Shown piece after piece: positions 17,297-25,073 of a DNA stretch of 34,222 bases. Below the pieces are notes generated by a model. The model saw only the letters and a program-made list of their open reading frames with translations. It was not told the origin of the DNA and ran no database searches. The translations under genes and the position numbers were made by a program. How positions within the stretch are numbered: position 1 is the stretch's first letter; every line of letters begins with the position of its first letter. Origin of the DNA: Chthonomonas calidirosea (lineage in GTDB: Bacteria; Armatimonadota; Chthonomonadetes; Chthonomonadales; CAJBBX01); assembly GCA_020722705.1 (NCBI GenBank), contig DYKI01000016.1:1-34222 (forward strand). Reading direction: 5' to 3'.

Positions 17297-17384
17297 GCGT
17301 GGCGGGCTCGCAATCGGGTAATACCTTCAGAGCCGAGTATACCTTGCCGCACTGCCGACGGATCCGAACCTGAACGTCACACCA

Positions 17385-18542
17385 ATGCTTCCGCCAGCCA
17401 CCGATCCCATTGCCGTCTACATCCACGTACCTTTCTGTGCGAGGCGTTGCCCCTATTGCGATTTCGCCACTGTCGCCGGTCAGGATCACCTGATCGAGCG
17501 CTACACCTCGACGGTATGTCGGGAGATCGAAAGCTCGCCGCTGCGCGGGCGTGCGGCATCGTCGGTCTATTTCGGCGGCGGCACCCCGACCCACGTATCA
17601 TTCGAAAGCTGCATCACCCCTATCATGCAGGCTGTGACCGGCACTTTCGAGCTGCTCCCGGACGCCGAAATCACCTTCGAAGCCAATCCGGCCAGTTCGG
17701 ACGCCGTGAAGTACCGGCGATTCCGAAACGCAGGCTTCAACCGTGTGTCCATCGGCGTTCAGTCGTTCGATGACCGGGTGCTCCAGACCCTGGGCAGGCT
17801 GCACACCGCCGACGAGGCTGTTGCCGCCTTGCGTTCAGCTCGCGCGGCATCCTTCCGCTCCGTCAGCCTCGATTTGATCTTTGGCGCTCCAAACCAATCC
17901 GTCGAGCAATGGCAGCGAGACCTCAACACGGCTGTCGGCCTCGCGCCGGATCACATCTCGGCGTACAGCCTTACGGTCGAGGATGGGACACCGTTTGCAT
18001 CCATGCTTCATGCCGGCTCATTGCCGGCGCCTGCCGAAGAGACGCTCGCCGCCATGTTCCAACTGGCAATCAACACGCTTGCCCAAGCCGGATATGAGCA
18101 CTACGAGGTTTCCAGCTACGCTCTGCCCGGTCACCGGTGCCGCCATAACCTGGTCTACTGGACGCACAAGGAGTACGCCGCCTTCGGACCGGGTGCGGCG
18201 GCATACACAAACGGGGTCCGAACGGTGAACGAGCGCTCACCGGCGGGCTACATAGACCGCATGGCGAGGACCGGCTCAGCGATCGCGTACTCGGAGACGC
18301 TCACCGATGAGCAGCAACTGACCGAAGCGCTGATGCTTGGGCTGCGGCTTCTGGAGGGAATCCGAATATCGGAGCTGGCGGCGAGGTTCGGGCAGGATTG
18401 CGTCAACAGGCTGCAGCCTGCCATGGCTAACCTGAGCGGGCGCGGCCTGCTGGACGTAGGCTCGAACACGGTTCGCCTGACGCGGGCAGGACTCATGCTT
18501 GCCGACACGGTACTCGTGGACCTGGCAGCGGCAACGGGGTGA
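17385..18542 (+). CDS. hemW: HemW-type radical SAM heme chaperone
   Basis: HemW is a radical SAM protein that binds heme and delivers it to membrane targets. It resembles oxygen-independent coproporphyrinogen III oxidase (HemN) but lacks that activity. The cluster cysteines are C18, C22 and C25 (CARRCPYC), the SAM-binding YFGGGTPTH follows near 62-70, and H254-W259 (HNLVYW) matches the HemW-specific HNxxYW motif. The 385-residue length fits HemW, which is shorter than HemN. No ribosome binding site is obvious before the ATG. The last base of its TGA stop is also the 3'-terminal base of the convergent tRNA-Thr gene. Confidence 0.93.
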   Translation: MLPPATDPIAVYIHVPFCARRCPYCDFATVAGQDHLIERYTSTVCREIESSPLRGRAASSVYFGGGTPTHVSFESCITPIMQAVTGTFELLPDAEITFEANPASSDAVKYRRFRNAGFNRVSIGVQSFDDRVLQTLGRLHTADEAVAALRSARAASFRSVSLDLIFGAPNQSVEQWQRDLNTAVGLAPDHISAYSLTVEDGTPFASMLHAGSLPAPAEETLAAMFQLAINTLAQAGYEHYEVSSYALPGHRCRHNLVYWTHKEYAAFGPGAAAYTNGVRTVNERSPAGYIDRMARTGSAIAYSETLTDEQQLTEALMLGLRLLEGIRISELAARFGQDCVNRLQPAMANLSGRGLLDVGSNTVRLTRAGLMLADTVLVDLAAATG

Positions 18543-18615
18543 GCCTCAGAGCGGATTCGAACCGCTGACCTTCGCTTTACAAGAGCGTTGCTCTACCGAG
18601 CTGAGCTACTGAGGC
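18542..18615 (-). tRNA. tRNA-Thr (anticodon TGT)
   Basis: The 74 bases fold as a cloverleaf on the minus strand. The acceptor stem is GCCTCAG/CTGAGGC, the D stem GCTC/GAGC, the anticodon loop CTTGTAA giving anticodon TGT, and the T arm AGCGG-TTCGAAT-CCGCT. The base of the anticodon stem has one A-A mismatch and the discriminator is T. CCA is not encoded. It begins 6 bases after the sigH stop with no room for its own promoter outside that gene, and its 3' end overlaps the stop codon of hemW by one base. Confidence 0.94.
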
Positions 18616-18621
18616 TGGTCA

Positions 18622-19275
18622 TCAACAGAGTGCAGCGCCTTCAGGGCTGGCCTGCAACAGCGCAATCTTGCGCTTCACGCGCTGCAGCGCATTGTCAATG
18701 CTCTTCGTCCTGCAACTCAACGCAACCGACATCTCGCGGTACGACAGGCCATCGAGATAGTACTCCAGCACTGCCGATTCGAGCACCGACAGGTTTTCGT
18801 GGACAGCGTCGTAGAACTCCCGCCTCGCCCGAACGTTGGTAACCCATTCCTGTGGGTCCATGGCCGTCTCATCGGCGATATGATCTATCAGCGTGCCCTC
18901 GTTCTCGGGATCAAGGCTCCTGCCATCCAGTGAGACCGAGCCGTTCAGCATGCTGTGTTTGTGGCGTGTCGCCGATTTTACCGCAGTGATGATCTGGCGT
19001 GTTACACACAGATCGGCGAACGCCCTGAACCTGGCCAGGCGATCGGTCCTGTAATCCCGGATGGCCTTGTAGAGCCCGATCATTCCCTCCTGAATGACGT
19101 CTTCCGCATCGGCCCCGAGCAGGAAATACGTACGGGCCTTACTCTCGACAAGATGCCGATACTTGGACATCAAGTGCTCAACCGCCCTATCGTGGCCTGC
19201 TCTGGCATACACGACTATCTCCTCATCGGTCATCAGGTGGAAGCGCGAGGAGATATCATGACAACACGTCACCAT
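18622..19275 (-). CDS. sigH: RNA polymerase sigma factor SigH (Spo0H) family
   Basis: This sigma-70 family factor closely resembles Bacillus SigH, which directs transition-state and early sporulation genes; in non-sporulating relatives it serves stress or competence roles. Region 2 contains ARTYFLLGADAEDVIQEGMI and FAELC-like FADLCVTRQIITA. Region 4 has GLSYREMSVAL and the very characteristic KSIDNALQRVKRKI. Start 19275 is chosen because AGGAG lies 7 bases before that ATG, giving 217 residues; an in-frame GTG 13 codons earlier has no such site. The gene has a near-consensus promoter (19356-19384) and is followed after 6 bases by tRNA-Thr. No anti-sigma factor is adjacent. Its role in this organism is open. 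Confidence 0.92.
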   Translation of the reverse strand: MVTCCHDISSRFHLMTDEEIVVYARAGHDRAVEHLMSKYRHLVESKARTYFLLGADAEDVIQEGMIGLYKAIRDYRTDRLARFRAFADLCVTRQIITAVKSATRHKHSMLNGSVSLDGRSLDPENEGTLIDHIADETAMDPQEWVTNVRARREFYDAVHENLSVLESAVLEYYLDGLSYREMSVALSCRTKSIDNALQRVKRKIALLQASPEGAALC

Positions 19276-19355
19276 GTTCTGGCTCCTGGTGTTCGTGGCA
19301 GCGGTTGGCGACACTCGTGTGGATAGTCGTCGAAATCGCGCCGCAAGGCTAGGTA

Positions 19356-19384
19356 ACTATATTCAACGTAGGATCACTTGTCAA
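19356..19384 (-). promoter_or_regulatory. Promoter of sigH (and probably tRNA-Thr)
   Basis: On the minus strand TTGACA (19379-19384) is followed by an exact 17-base spacer and TATAGT (19356-19361). Transcription would start near 19349, giving a leader of about 75 bases before the sigH ATG. This is the strongest vegetative-type promoter in the window and suggests the housekeeping sigma factor drives sigH. Confidence 0.75.
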
Positions 19385-19500
19385 GGGATAATCGCCCTAA
19401 CCGAGCAGGAAACCCGCGATCTTCTGCCGGATATTGGGTTGGCGTCCCGACCAAAACGAGCGACCGTTCATGTCAGGTCGGCTGAATCACGGAGGATTCG

Positions 19501-21102
19501 ATGGCTTCGAGGAACGACACCGATGTCTGGCATCCTCAAACACACCGGGGCGTTGTCGTCGCCTCAAAGGGGGTGGTCGCCGCCAGTCAGCCGCTGGCGG
19601 TGTCCGCCGGCCTTGATGCACTCCGCGCGGGCGGCTCGTTCGCCGACGCTGCCATCGCGACCTCGGCCGTCCTGGTGGTAACCGAGCCCTACAACAGCCA
19701 CCTCGGCGGAGACGCCTTCGCAATCGTCTGGGACCGCTCTCGCGGCGAAGCAACGGCCTTCAACGGTTCTGGACGCGCCCCCAGAGCCGTTCCTGACGGA
19801 GCGTATGCCCGTGGCATCCCGGTGCGTGGACCGCTCGCCACGACCGTGCCCGGACTGGTTGACTGCTGGTTCACCCTGCACGAGAGGTATGGCCGCTTGC
19901 CCATGGCGCGCGTCCTGGAGCCCGCCATTGCGTACGCTCGTGACGGCTTTCCGGCGGGATTTCGGTACTCTCAGGTCTTTGCTCAGCACTTCCACACGGG
20001 CGCCGACTGGTTTGGCCCCGTCCTGTCGGCGCTAACCGGAAACGATGCACCGCCAACACCCGGCACCCTCGTCAGACAACCCGACCTCGCCTGGACGTTG
20101 TCAACCATCGCCTCTGGAGGACGCGACGCGTTCTACGCAGGCCCGATCACCGAGCGCATGCTCACGGACATGGCCTCGAAAGGCGGTTTCCTCAGCGCAG
20201 AGGACTTCGCATCGCATCGGACTGTAACGGCCAGGCCGCTGACCACAGACTACCGTCGCCTTACTGTCTATGCTCAGCCCCCCGTCTCGCAAGGTGTCAT
20301 TCTGGTGGAGATGCTCAACATTCTCGAGGGCTATGATCTCGGAGATTGGGGGTTCGGTGACCCGCGTCATATCCACTTCATGGTCGAGGCAAAGAAAGCG
20401 GCATTTGCCGACAGGCTTGCGAGTCTTGGTGACCCCGAGTTCGTGCACGACGCAACCGATGCGCTCGCTTCGAAGTCCCTCGCCCGATCACGACGCGAGG
20501 CCATCGAGGCGTCGGCGTCAACCAGACCCGAAGCCGGAGACACCACCTATTTCTGTGTCGCGGACAGTGACGGCAACGCAATCAGCTTCATCCAGAGCAT
20601 CTATCACGCGTTCGGAGCAGGCAACGTTGCAGCCGGAACGGGCGTCCTGTTCAACAACAGAATGACCGGCTTTTCCCTTGATCCCGGCAGCCCCAACTGC
20701 CTCGCCCCGAGCAAGCGACCCATCCATACACTCAACACGTACCTCGTGTGCGACAATGGCCGCCTCCGGTACGTTGGCGGAACGCCCGGCGGAGATGTGC
20801 AGGTTCAAACCAATGCCCAGGTCATCGTGTCCCTCGTGGATTTCGGCATGACGGTGCAGCAGGCGGTCGAAGCTCCGCGATGGCAGCACGTGCACGATCC
20901 CGCCGGCTCCGGCATGGTCCTGCAGATCGAGGATCGGTTCCCACGCCGCATCGCCGGCGAGCTGAAGGCCAGAGGGCACGCAGTTCGCTGGATCGGGCCA
21001 TGGCAGCACTCAAGCTCCTGTCAGTTGATAGAAGCTCATCCGTCCGGGGCCTACATGGCGGCTTCGGATCCCCGATGCGACGGCCATGCCGCCGGCTTCT
21101 GA
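19501..21102 (+). CDS. ggt: Gamma-glutamyltransferase family protein (Ntn hydrolase)
   Basis: The family cleaves or transfers gamma-glutamyl groups, classically from glutathione, after self-cleavage into two subunits. The nucleophile position fits T348 in DTTYFCVADSDGNA, where the family has TTHxSVVD; this would give a large subunit of 347 residues and a small one of 186. The downstream GGTPGGD block near 426-432 corresponds to the family's GSPGG. ATG with GGAGG 5 bases upstream. There is no signal peptide, so unlike the well-studied periplasmic enzymes it should be cytoplasmic. The histidine after TT is replaced by tyrosine. A related acylase such as a cephalosporin-acylase-like enzyme cannot be excluded. 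Confidence 0.9.
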   Translation: MASRNDTDVWHPQTHRGVVVASKGVVAASQPLAVSAGLDALRAGGSFADAAIATSAVLVVTEPYNSHLGGDAFAIVWDRSRGEATAFNGSGRAPRAVPDGAYARGIPVRGPLATTVPGLVDCWFTLHERYGRLPMARVLEPAIAYARDGFPAGFRYSQVFAQHFHTGADWFGPVLSALTGNDAPPTPGTLVRQPDLAWTLSTIASGGRDAFYAGPITERMLTDMASKGGFLSAEDFASHRTVTARPLTTDYRRLTVYAQPPVSQGVILVEMLNILEGYDLGDWGFGDPRHIHFMVEAKKAAFADRLASLGDPEFVHDATDALASKSLARSRREAIEASASTRPEAGDTTYFCVADSDGNAISFIQSIYHAFGAGNVAAGTGVLFNNRMTGFSLDPGSPNCLAPSKRPIHTLNTYLVCDNGRLRYVGGTPGGDVQVQTNAQVIVSLVDFGMTVQQAVEAPRWQHVHDPAGSGMVLQIEDRFPRRIAGELKARGHAVRWIGPWQHSSSCQLIEAHPSGAYMAASDPRCDGHAAGF

Positions 21103-21188
21103 CTGTCACACTTATGCCAGGCTAGCGTAATGGAAAAGTGGGCGTGATACGGAGATCTGCAGTTAGGCGCCCGGAGGAGGTAGCCGCC

Positions 21189-22730
21189 ATGAAACAGATG
21201 CTCAACAGAGCTCACCCGGTGGCATTCGGCGTCGTCCTGGGATTGGTGGCTGTTAGCCTGTCCCTGCCGACAGCCGTGTCCTTCGCACAGGACCGACGAG
21301 GAGGCGATCGCGGCGCCGGCCCTCGACGCGATGCACCGCCGAGCCGGGAATCCGGCCCGTCCCGAGACTCGTCGCCTCCGCGCGATGAATCCAAACCGTC
21401 CCGCGAAACGGCGCCATCAAGGGATTCGTCTCCGCCGCGCATAGAAACGAGGCCATCGCGCGAAGCACCCCCGGCGCGCAACGACTCGCGGCCATATCGA
21501 GATGGGTACGCAGGTCCATCCGATCGCCGGCCAGATCGGGATATCCCGCCCCGCATAGACCGCAGCCCCGACCGATCACGTGATCAGGGCAGGCCTCAGA
21601 TCGGGTCACGCGACCGCGACGACGACGGTTTCCGCATGCCGCCGCGACGCGACGGCTCATCCGGTGACCGTGGCTACCTGGACCGGGGCCGTCGAACCGA
21701 GGATGGGTACACGTCGAGACCACCTGTTCGCGGCACGCGTGACAGCAGCTCCGGCCAGGAGACCAATGGCCGAGCTCCCGACCGAACCAACACGGCGTAC
21801 CGATCGCGTGACGACCATGGTCGTGGGACCGCTGATCGCGGGCCGCTCGACCGCGGTCGGAGCACGGGCAGCGACCGCACCGAGACCCGTATCAACCGCC
21901 GCGAATCTGATCGTGGCACGCGCGAATCCGCCGACGGATTCACCCGATCACGCGACAACACCCGATCGCCGGGCATGTCGGTCATTAGCCCTCGCCCCTA
22001 TCGTGACACTGCCCGCGACATCTTCACACGCTCGACCGAAGGTCGGCGATACGACCGAGGGTTGTCGCTCAGGCCTGCGCACAGGTTCACCAACACCCAC
22101 TTTGGGCTGTACTTCCCGCACGGCTACAGCTACTACCCCCACTACAGCCACACCTACATCAGCTTCGAGGTGATCGCCTCGCCGTACCATTTCTACTATG
22201 GCGTCTGCCCGCCGTATATCCATCGCCGGTACGTCTATCACAGGCCGCCGCGCATCGTTTACATTGAGGTTCCCGTCTATGTCGGCGGTCGGTACTATGG
22301 CTATGGCGACGGCCGTTACTACCTCGACAGCGGGGCATGGTGGCGCGATGAGCGTTCCATCGAGCCCGCATTGCGGCGGGCAGTGGAAGACCTGGAAGAT
22401 GCCTTTCGCTACAACGACATCAACCGTCTGGTGTACCTGACAGATGCCGGCGCCGACATAGCCGTGTTCAGCAGAGGGAAGTACGAGTACTCCTTGAGCG
22501 CCAACGACTACCTCGACATGACCCGCGACTTCATGGTCGGAGCCGACACGACGAAGTTCGACGTCTTCAGGGTGCGACGACGTTCGTCTGACGTATGCAA
22601 TCTGTCGGCAAAGCACGTCTATCGCGGGCGCGACGGGCGACTGCGGGTCGTCTTCCTGAGCTTCGTCCTGGAGCGGATCCACGGCGACTGGGTCATTACC
22701 CAGGTTGACACAGCGCCGGACGAGTTGTAG
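21189..22730 (+). CDS. Secreted protein with long Arg/Asp/Ser/Pro-rich disordered region
   Basis: No family is recognised with confidence. The ATG at 21189 is chosen over an in-frame ATG at 21138 because GGAGGAGGT sits 7 bases before it. The 513 residues begin with a signal peptide (about 1-34, likely cut near SFA-QD). Residues 35-295 are almost entirely R, D, S, P and G, a highly charged disordered region with repeated SRD, PRD and DRG. A tyrosine/histidine-rich stretch follows (about 303-380), then a folded domain (about 390-510) with the helix-strand pattern of NTF2/SnoaL-like proteins. A strong terminator follows. The shape suggests an envelope or extracellular polyelectrolyte-like protein; the role is unknown. 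Confidence 0.85.
   Translation: MKQMLNRAHPVAFGVVLGLVAVSLSLPTAVSFAQDRRGGDRGAGPRRDAPPSRESGPSRDSSPPRDESKPSRETAPSRDSSPPRIETRPSREAPPARNDSRPYRDGYAGPSDRRPDRDIPPRIDRSPDRSRDQGRPQIGSRDRDDDGFRMPPRRDGSSGDRGYLDRGRRTEDGYTSRPPVRGTRDSSSGQETNGRAPDRTNTAYRSRDDHGRGTADRGPLDRGRSTGSDRTETRINRRESDRGTRESADGFTRSRDNTRSPGMSVISPRPYRDTARDIFTRSTEGRRYDRGLSLRPAHRFTNTHFGLYFPHGYSYYPHYSHTYISFEVIASPYHFYYGVCPPYIHRRYVYHRPPRIVYIEVPVYVGGRYYGYGDGRYYLDSGAWWRDERSIEPALRRAVEDLEDAFRYNDINRLVYLTDAGADIAVFSRGKYEYSLSANDYLDMTRDFMVGADTTKFDVFRVRRRSSDVCNLSAKHVYRGRDGRLRVVFLSFVLERIHGDWVITQVDTAPDEL
21357..21470 (+). repeat. Tandem 57-bp (19-residue) duplication in the disordered region
   Basis: Residues 57-75 and 76-94 of the secreted protein both begin PSRDSSPPR and continue with a matching charged pattern ending PSRE plus two residues. 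The DNA of the two units has drifted at most third codon positions while the residues are kept. Confidence 0.75.
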
Positions 22731-22759
22731 CCCTGGCGGTCTTGCGTGCCGGCATGCGC

Positions 22760-22794
22760 CAACGGGGCGTCCTACAGGACGCCCCGTTGCTTTT
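22760..22794 (+). terminator. Rho-independent terminator
   Basis: A perfect 13-bp stem (22760-22772 with 22777-22789) closes a TACA loop and is followed by CTTTT. It lies 30 bases after the stop of the Arg/Asp-rich secreted protein gene. The T-run is on the plus-strand side only, so it serves that gene rather than the facing acetyltransferase gene. Confidence 0.9.
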
Positions 22795-22819
22795 GTGGCG
22801 AGTGCGAAGCCGACTGGGC

Positions 22820-23272
22820 TCAATATGCGGCGGGACTGTTTCGCTCTCGTGTTCGCTCCATGCGGCGGTGCGGTATGCCTGCATCCATGAACGTCCCGCC
22901 GGTTGCCCGAAACCCAAACCGCTCATAGAAACCGATAGCCGTCACCTGGGAATCGAGAACCAGGACCGCGTACGCAGCGCCTTCGTTGGCGATGATGTGT
23001 TGAACCAGCGATGAGCCCAGACCCGCGCCTCGGTACGCGGCCAGCACCGCAACACGCCCGATCTTCCCGGTTGATCCATCCAGACGCACCAGTCTGGCAG
23101 TGCCTACGGCCAGGCCGCCGAGGCAGGCAAGATAGTGAGTGGCCGTCGCATCATAGTCATCCACTTCCTCGATCAGCGGAACTGCCTGCTCGGCGACGAA
23201 AACGCTGAGTCGGATGCCGAGGCAGGCCACGACGTCTTCGAATCCCTTGGCACGCCCGATGACAGGCTGCAC
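22820..23272 (-). CDS. GNAT family N-acetyltransferase
   Basis: This is an acetyl-CoA-dependent N-acetyltransferase. The family pattern of the YjcF/ElaA type is clear: an N-terminal IRLSVFVAEQAVP followed by EEVDDYD, the CoA-binding loop YRGAGLG, and the C-terminal IGFYERFGF. The GTG at 23272 is preferred because GGGGAG lies 7 bases upstream and the protein (150 residues) then begins like its relatives. ATG 23308 in the same frame is an alternative without a ribosome site, and it would overlap the tRNA-Val promoter. The substrate is not predictable. It is convergent with the secreted-protein gene and divergent from tRNA-Val. Confidence 0.85.
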   Translation of the reverse strand: MQPVIGRAKGFEDVVACLGIRLSVFVAEQAVPLIEEVDDYDATATHYLACLGGLAVGTARLVRLDGSTGKIGRVAVLAAYRGAGLGSSLVQHIIANEGAAYAVLVLDSQVTAIGFYERFGFRATGGTFMDAGIPHRRMERTRERNSPAAY

Positions 23273-23275
23273 TGA

Positions 23276-23305
23276 TTGACTCCCCGAGCTGGTCGCGTAT
23301 ATACT
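23276..23305 (+). promoter_or_regulatory. Promoter of tRNA-Val
   Basis: TTGACT (23276-23281), an 18-base spacer and TATACT (23300-23305), with the tRNA starting 17 bases later. Both hexamers equal those before tRNA-Ala. Confidence 0.72.
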
Positions 23306-23322
23306 CATCGCCAAGCAGGTCC

Positions 23323-23395
23323 GGGCGGGTAGCTCAGTTGGCAGAGCGCTTCCTTTACACGGAAGATGTCGGGGGTTCGAGTCCCTCCTCGCCCA
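23323..23395 (+). tRNA. tRNA-Val (anticodon TAC)
   Basis: The 73 bases fold as a full cloverleaf: acceptor GGGCGGG/CTCGCCC with one G:U pair, D stem GCTC/GAGC, anticodon stem CTTCC/GGAAG around loop TTTACAC giving anticodon TAC, T arm with TTCGAGT loop, and discriminator A. CCA is not encoded. xseB ends 3 bases downstream on the other strand. Confidence 0.96.
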
Positions 23396-23398
23396 TCC

Positions 23399-23677
23399 TC
23401 AGGCAAACGGATCCACCATTGCATCATCTTCTTCGGGAGCGGCAGCACGCGAAGTCCGCGCAGGCGGCATCGGCTCCCCGTGACCCGTCTCCTCGGCATC
23501 GAGTCCCTTGAGCGCTGCCTCAACTTCCTCCTGAGTCGTTCGCAGCTTCTTCCTGCACCAGGTCACGAGTCGTACCCCCTCCTTGACCGAGGCAGACAGC
23601 TCGTCCACGTTCACATCGCCGGTCTCCAACCGCTTGACGATCTCGTCGAGCCGCGCCAGAGCCTGCGCGTATGTCAT
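23399..23677 (-). CDS. xseB: Exodeoxyribonuclease VII small subunit
   Basis: XseB binds the large subunit XseA to form exonuclease VII, which degrades single-stranded DNA into oligonucleotides in repair. The family core is plain: YAQALARLDEIVKRLETGD, then LSASVKEGVRLVTWC and a helical region KKLRTTQEEVEAAL. ATG 23677 is chosen because it lies one base after the xseA stop with GAAGGA just upstream, giving 92 residues. A GTG at 23692 preceded by GGGAGG is an alternative that would overlap xseA by a few codons. About 25 residues after the family core are a disordered acidic tail. Confidence 0.92.
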   Translation of the reverse strand: MTYAQALARLDEIVKRLETGDVNVDELSASVKEGVRLVTWCRKKLRTTQEEVEAALKGLDAEETGHGEPMPPARTSRAAAPEEDDAMVDPFA

Positions 23678-23678
23678 C

Positions 23679-25073
23679 TCATCCTTCTTCACCCTTGCCT
23701 CCCAGTCCAATCACGCGGCTGAAGATCCGGCCACTCGCCAATCGTGTATCCAGTTCATCCCCAACGAGGAGCTCGTCGTCGCTCACGAGCGCTCGGCCCG
23801 CGAACCGCGTGATGCTGAAGCCGCGTTGCAGAATACGCGATGGGTCGAGGTGCCGGATAGCGCGATCCATGCTTTCCAAGCGGATTTCCTCGCCGTTGAA
23901 TCGCGACAATGAGCGTACAGCCAGCCGCGTCGCACGGCTCCGAAGCTCCGACCTGGCATCAGCCACACCCGCCAGGCTCGACTGCCAGAGCGACCGCACA
24001 CCGACGCCGATACGCTGATCTATCGCTCGCAGTGTGCCCGGTGCAAGGCCGCCGAGTTTCATCACAAGCTGATCCAATCGGGATCGCGCATTCGCAAGCC
24101 GCCCGGCCGCGGCGCGGGCAAACCGCATGGCCGTCACGTCGTTGGCGGACGCCGCGCTCGCCAGTAAGGATGAAGCAACGGCGGACAATGTGCCCCAGAG
24201 CTCCTCGATCCGCTCCTCATACACCCGAACGCGCGTGACAATGGCTTGGGCCGCGGCTGTCGGCGTTTTCGTTCGTGTATGAGCGGCCATGTCGGCGACG
24301 CTCTCGTCGCGTTCGTGCCCCAGTCCGGTCATCACGGGCAGCGGGCAGCGGGCAATGGCTGCCGCAATGCCATAGGAGTCGAAGCAGCTCAGGTCAACCT
24401 GGCTGCCGCCGCCACGTATGATGACGACGAGATCATACGAGGACGCATCTCTGGCGACCAGTCTGAGCGCCGACGCGACCGAGGATTCTGCCTCGTCCCC
24501 TTGCATATGGGCAGGGAACAGGCGCAGCCGGAAGGCATAGCCGTAGGGATTTGCTTCCAGTTGACGCACGAAGTCACCGTATCCTGCAGCGCCACCGGAG
24601 GAAACGATGGCGATTCGCTGGATCACTGCAGGCAGTTTGAGCGCCTTGTTGGCCTCCATGAGGCCTTCGCGCGTCAGGCGCTCGATGACTTCGCGCCGGC
24701 GACGCTGCATTTCTCCCAGCGTGTAGGACGCGTCAATGCCCGAGATGTCGAAGCGGAGCCCATAGCGTTCATGATAGCCGACGCTCCCGCTCATCAAGAT
24801 CTCCATACCGGCAGCGAGCGCTGAACCGGTCTCGCGACGGAACGCCTCAATGATCTGAGCCTGGCGGCTCCACACCACCGCTTGGAGCTCGGCCACAATG
24901 CCGTCTTCGTTTCTCTCGACCAGTCGCAGGAACCAGTGTCCGGTCGGCCCTCGCCGTATCTCCGACACCTCGGCCACGATCAAGACAGGACACGTACGGC
25001 GCGACCATTCCTCGACAGCCGATCGAATCATGCCGGTGAGCTGCGAGAGTGTCAGCCATGATCGCTCGCTCAT
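23679..25073 (-). CDS. xseA: Exodeoxyribonuclease VII large subunit
   Basis: This is the catalytic subunit of exonuclease VII. The 464 residues show an N-terminal OB fold (about 5-105), then the core domain with VSSGGAAGYGDFV, IIRGGGSQVDLSCFD and TGLGHERDESVADMAAHTRTKTPT, all typical of XseA. The C-terminal part is a long helical coiled-coil region that carries the XseB-binding sites. The ATG overlaps the stop of the aminotransferase gene upstream by 4 bases (ATGA), and xseB follows directly, so all three are probably co-translated. Length and motifs are ordinary and the identification is secure. Confidence 0.96.
   Translation of the reverse strand: MSERSWLTLSQLTGMIRSAVEEWSRRTCPVLIVAEVSEIRRGPTGHWFLRLVERNEDGIVAELQAVVWSRQAQIIEAFRRETGSALAAGMEILMSGSVGYHERYGLRFDISGIDASYTLGEMQRRRREVIERLTREGLMEANKALKLPAVIQRIAIVSSGGAAGYGDFVRQLEANPYGYAFRLRLFPAHMQGDEAESSVASALRLVARDASSYDLVVIIRGGGSQVDLSCFDSYGIAAAIARCPLPVMTGLGHERDESVADMAAHTRTKTPTAAAQAIVTRVRVYEERIEELWGTLSAVASSLLASAASANDVTAMRFARAAAGRLANARSRLDQLVMKLGGLAPGTLRAIDQRIGVGVRSLWQSSLAGVADARSELRSRATRLAVRSLSRFNGEEIRLESMDRAIRHLDPSRILQRGFSITRFAGRALVSDDELLVGDELDTRLASGRIFSRVIGLGGKGEEG

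Noticed and set aside
19387-19392. A GATAAT -10 box for the gamma-glutamyltransferase gene
   Set aside because: It lies over 100 bases before the start, has no -35 partner, and is next to the well-supported opposite-strand sigH promoter.
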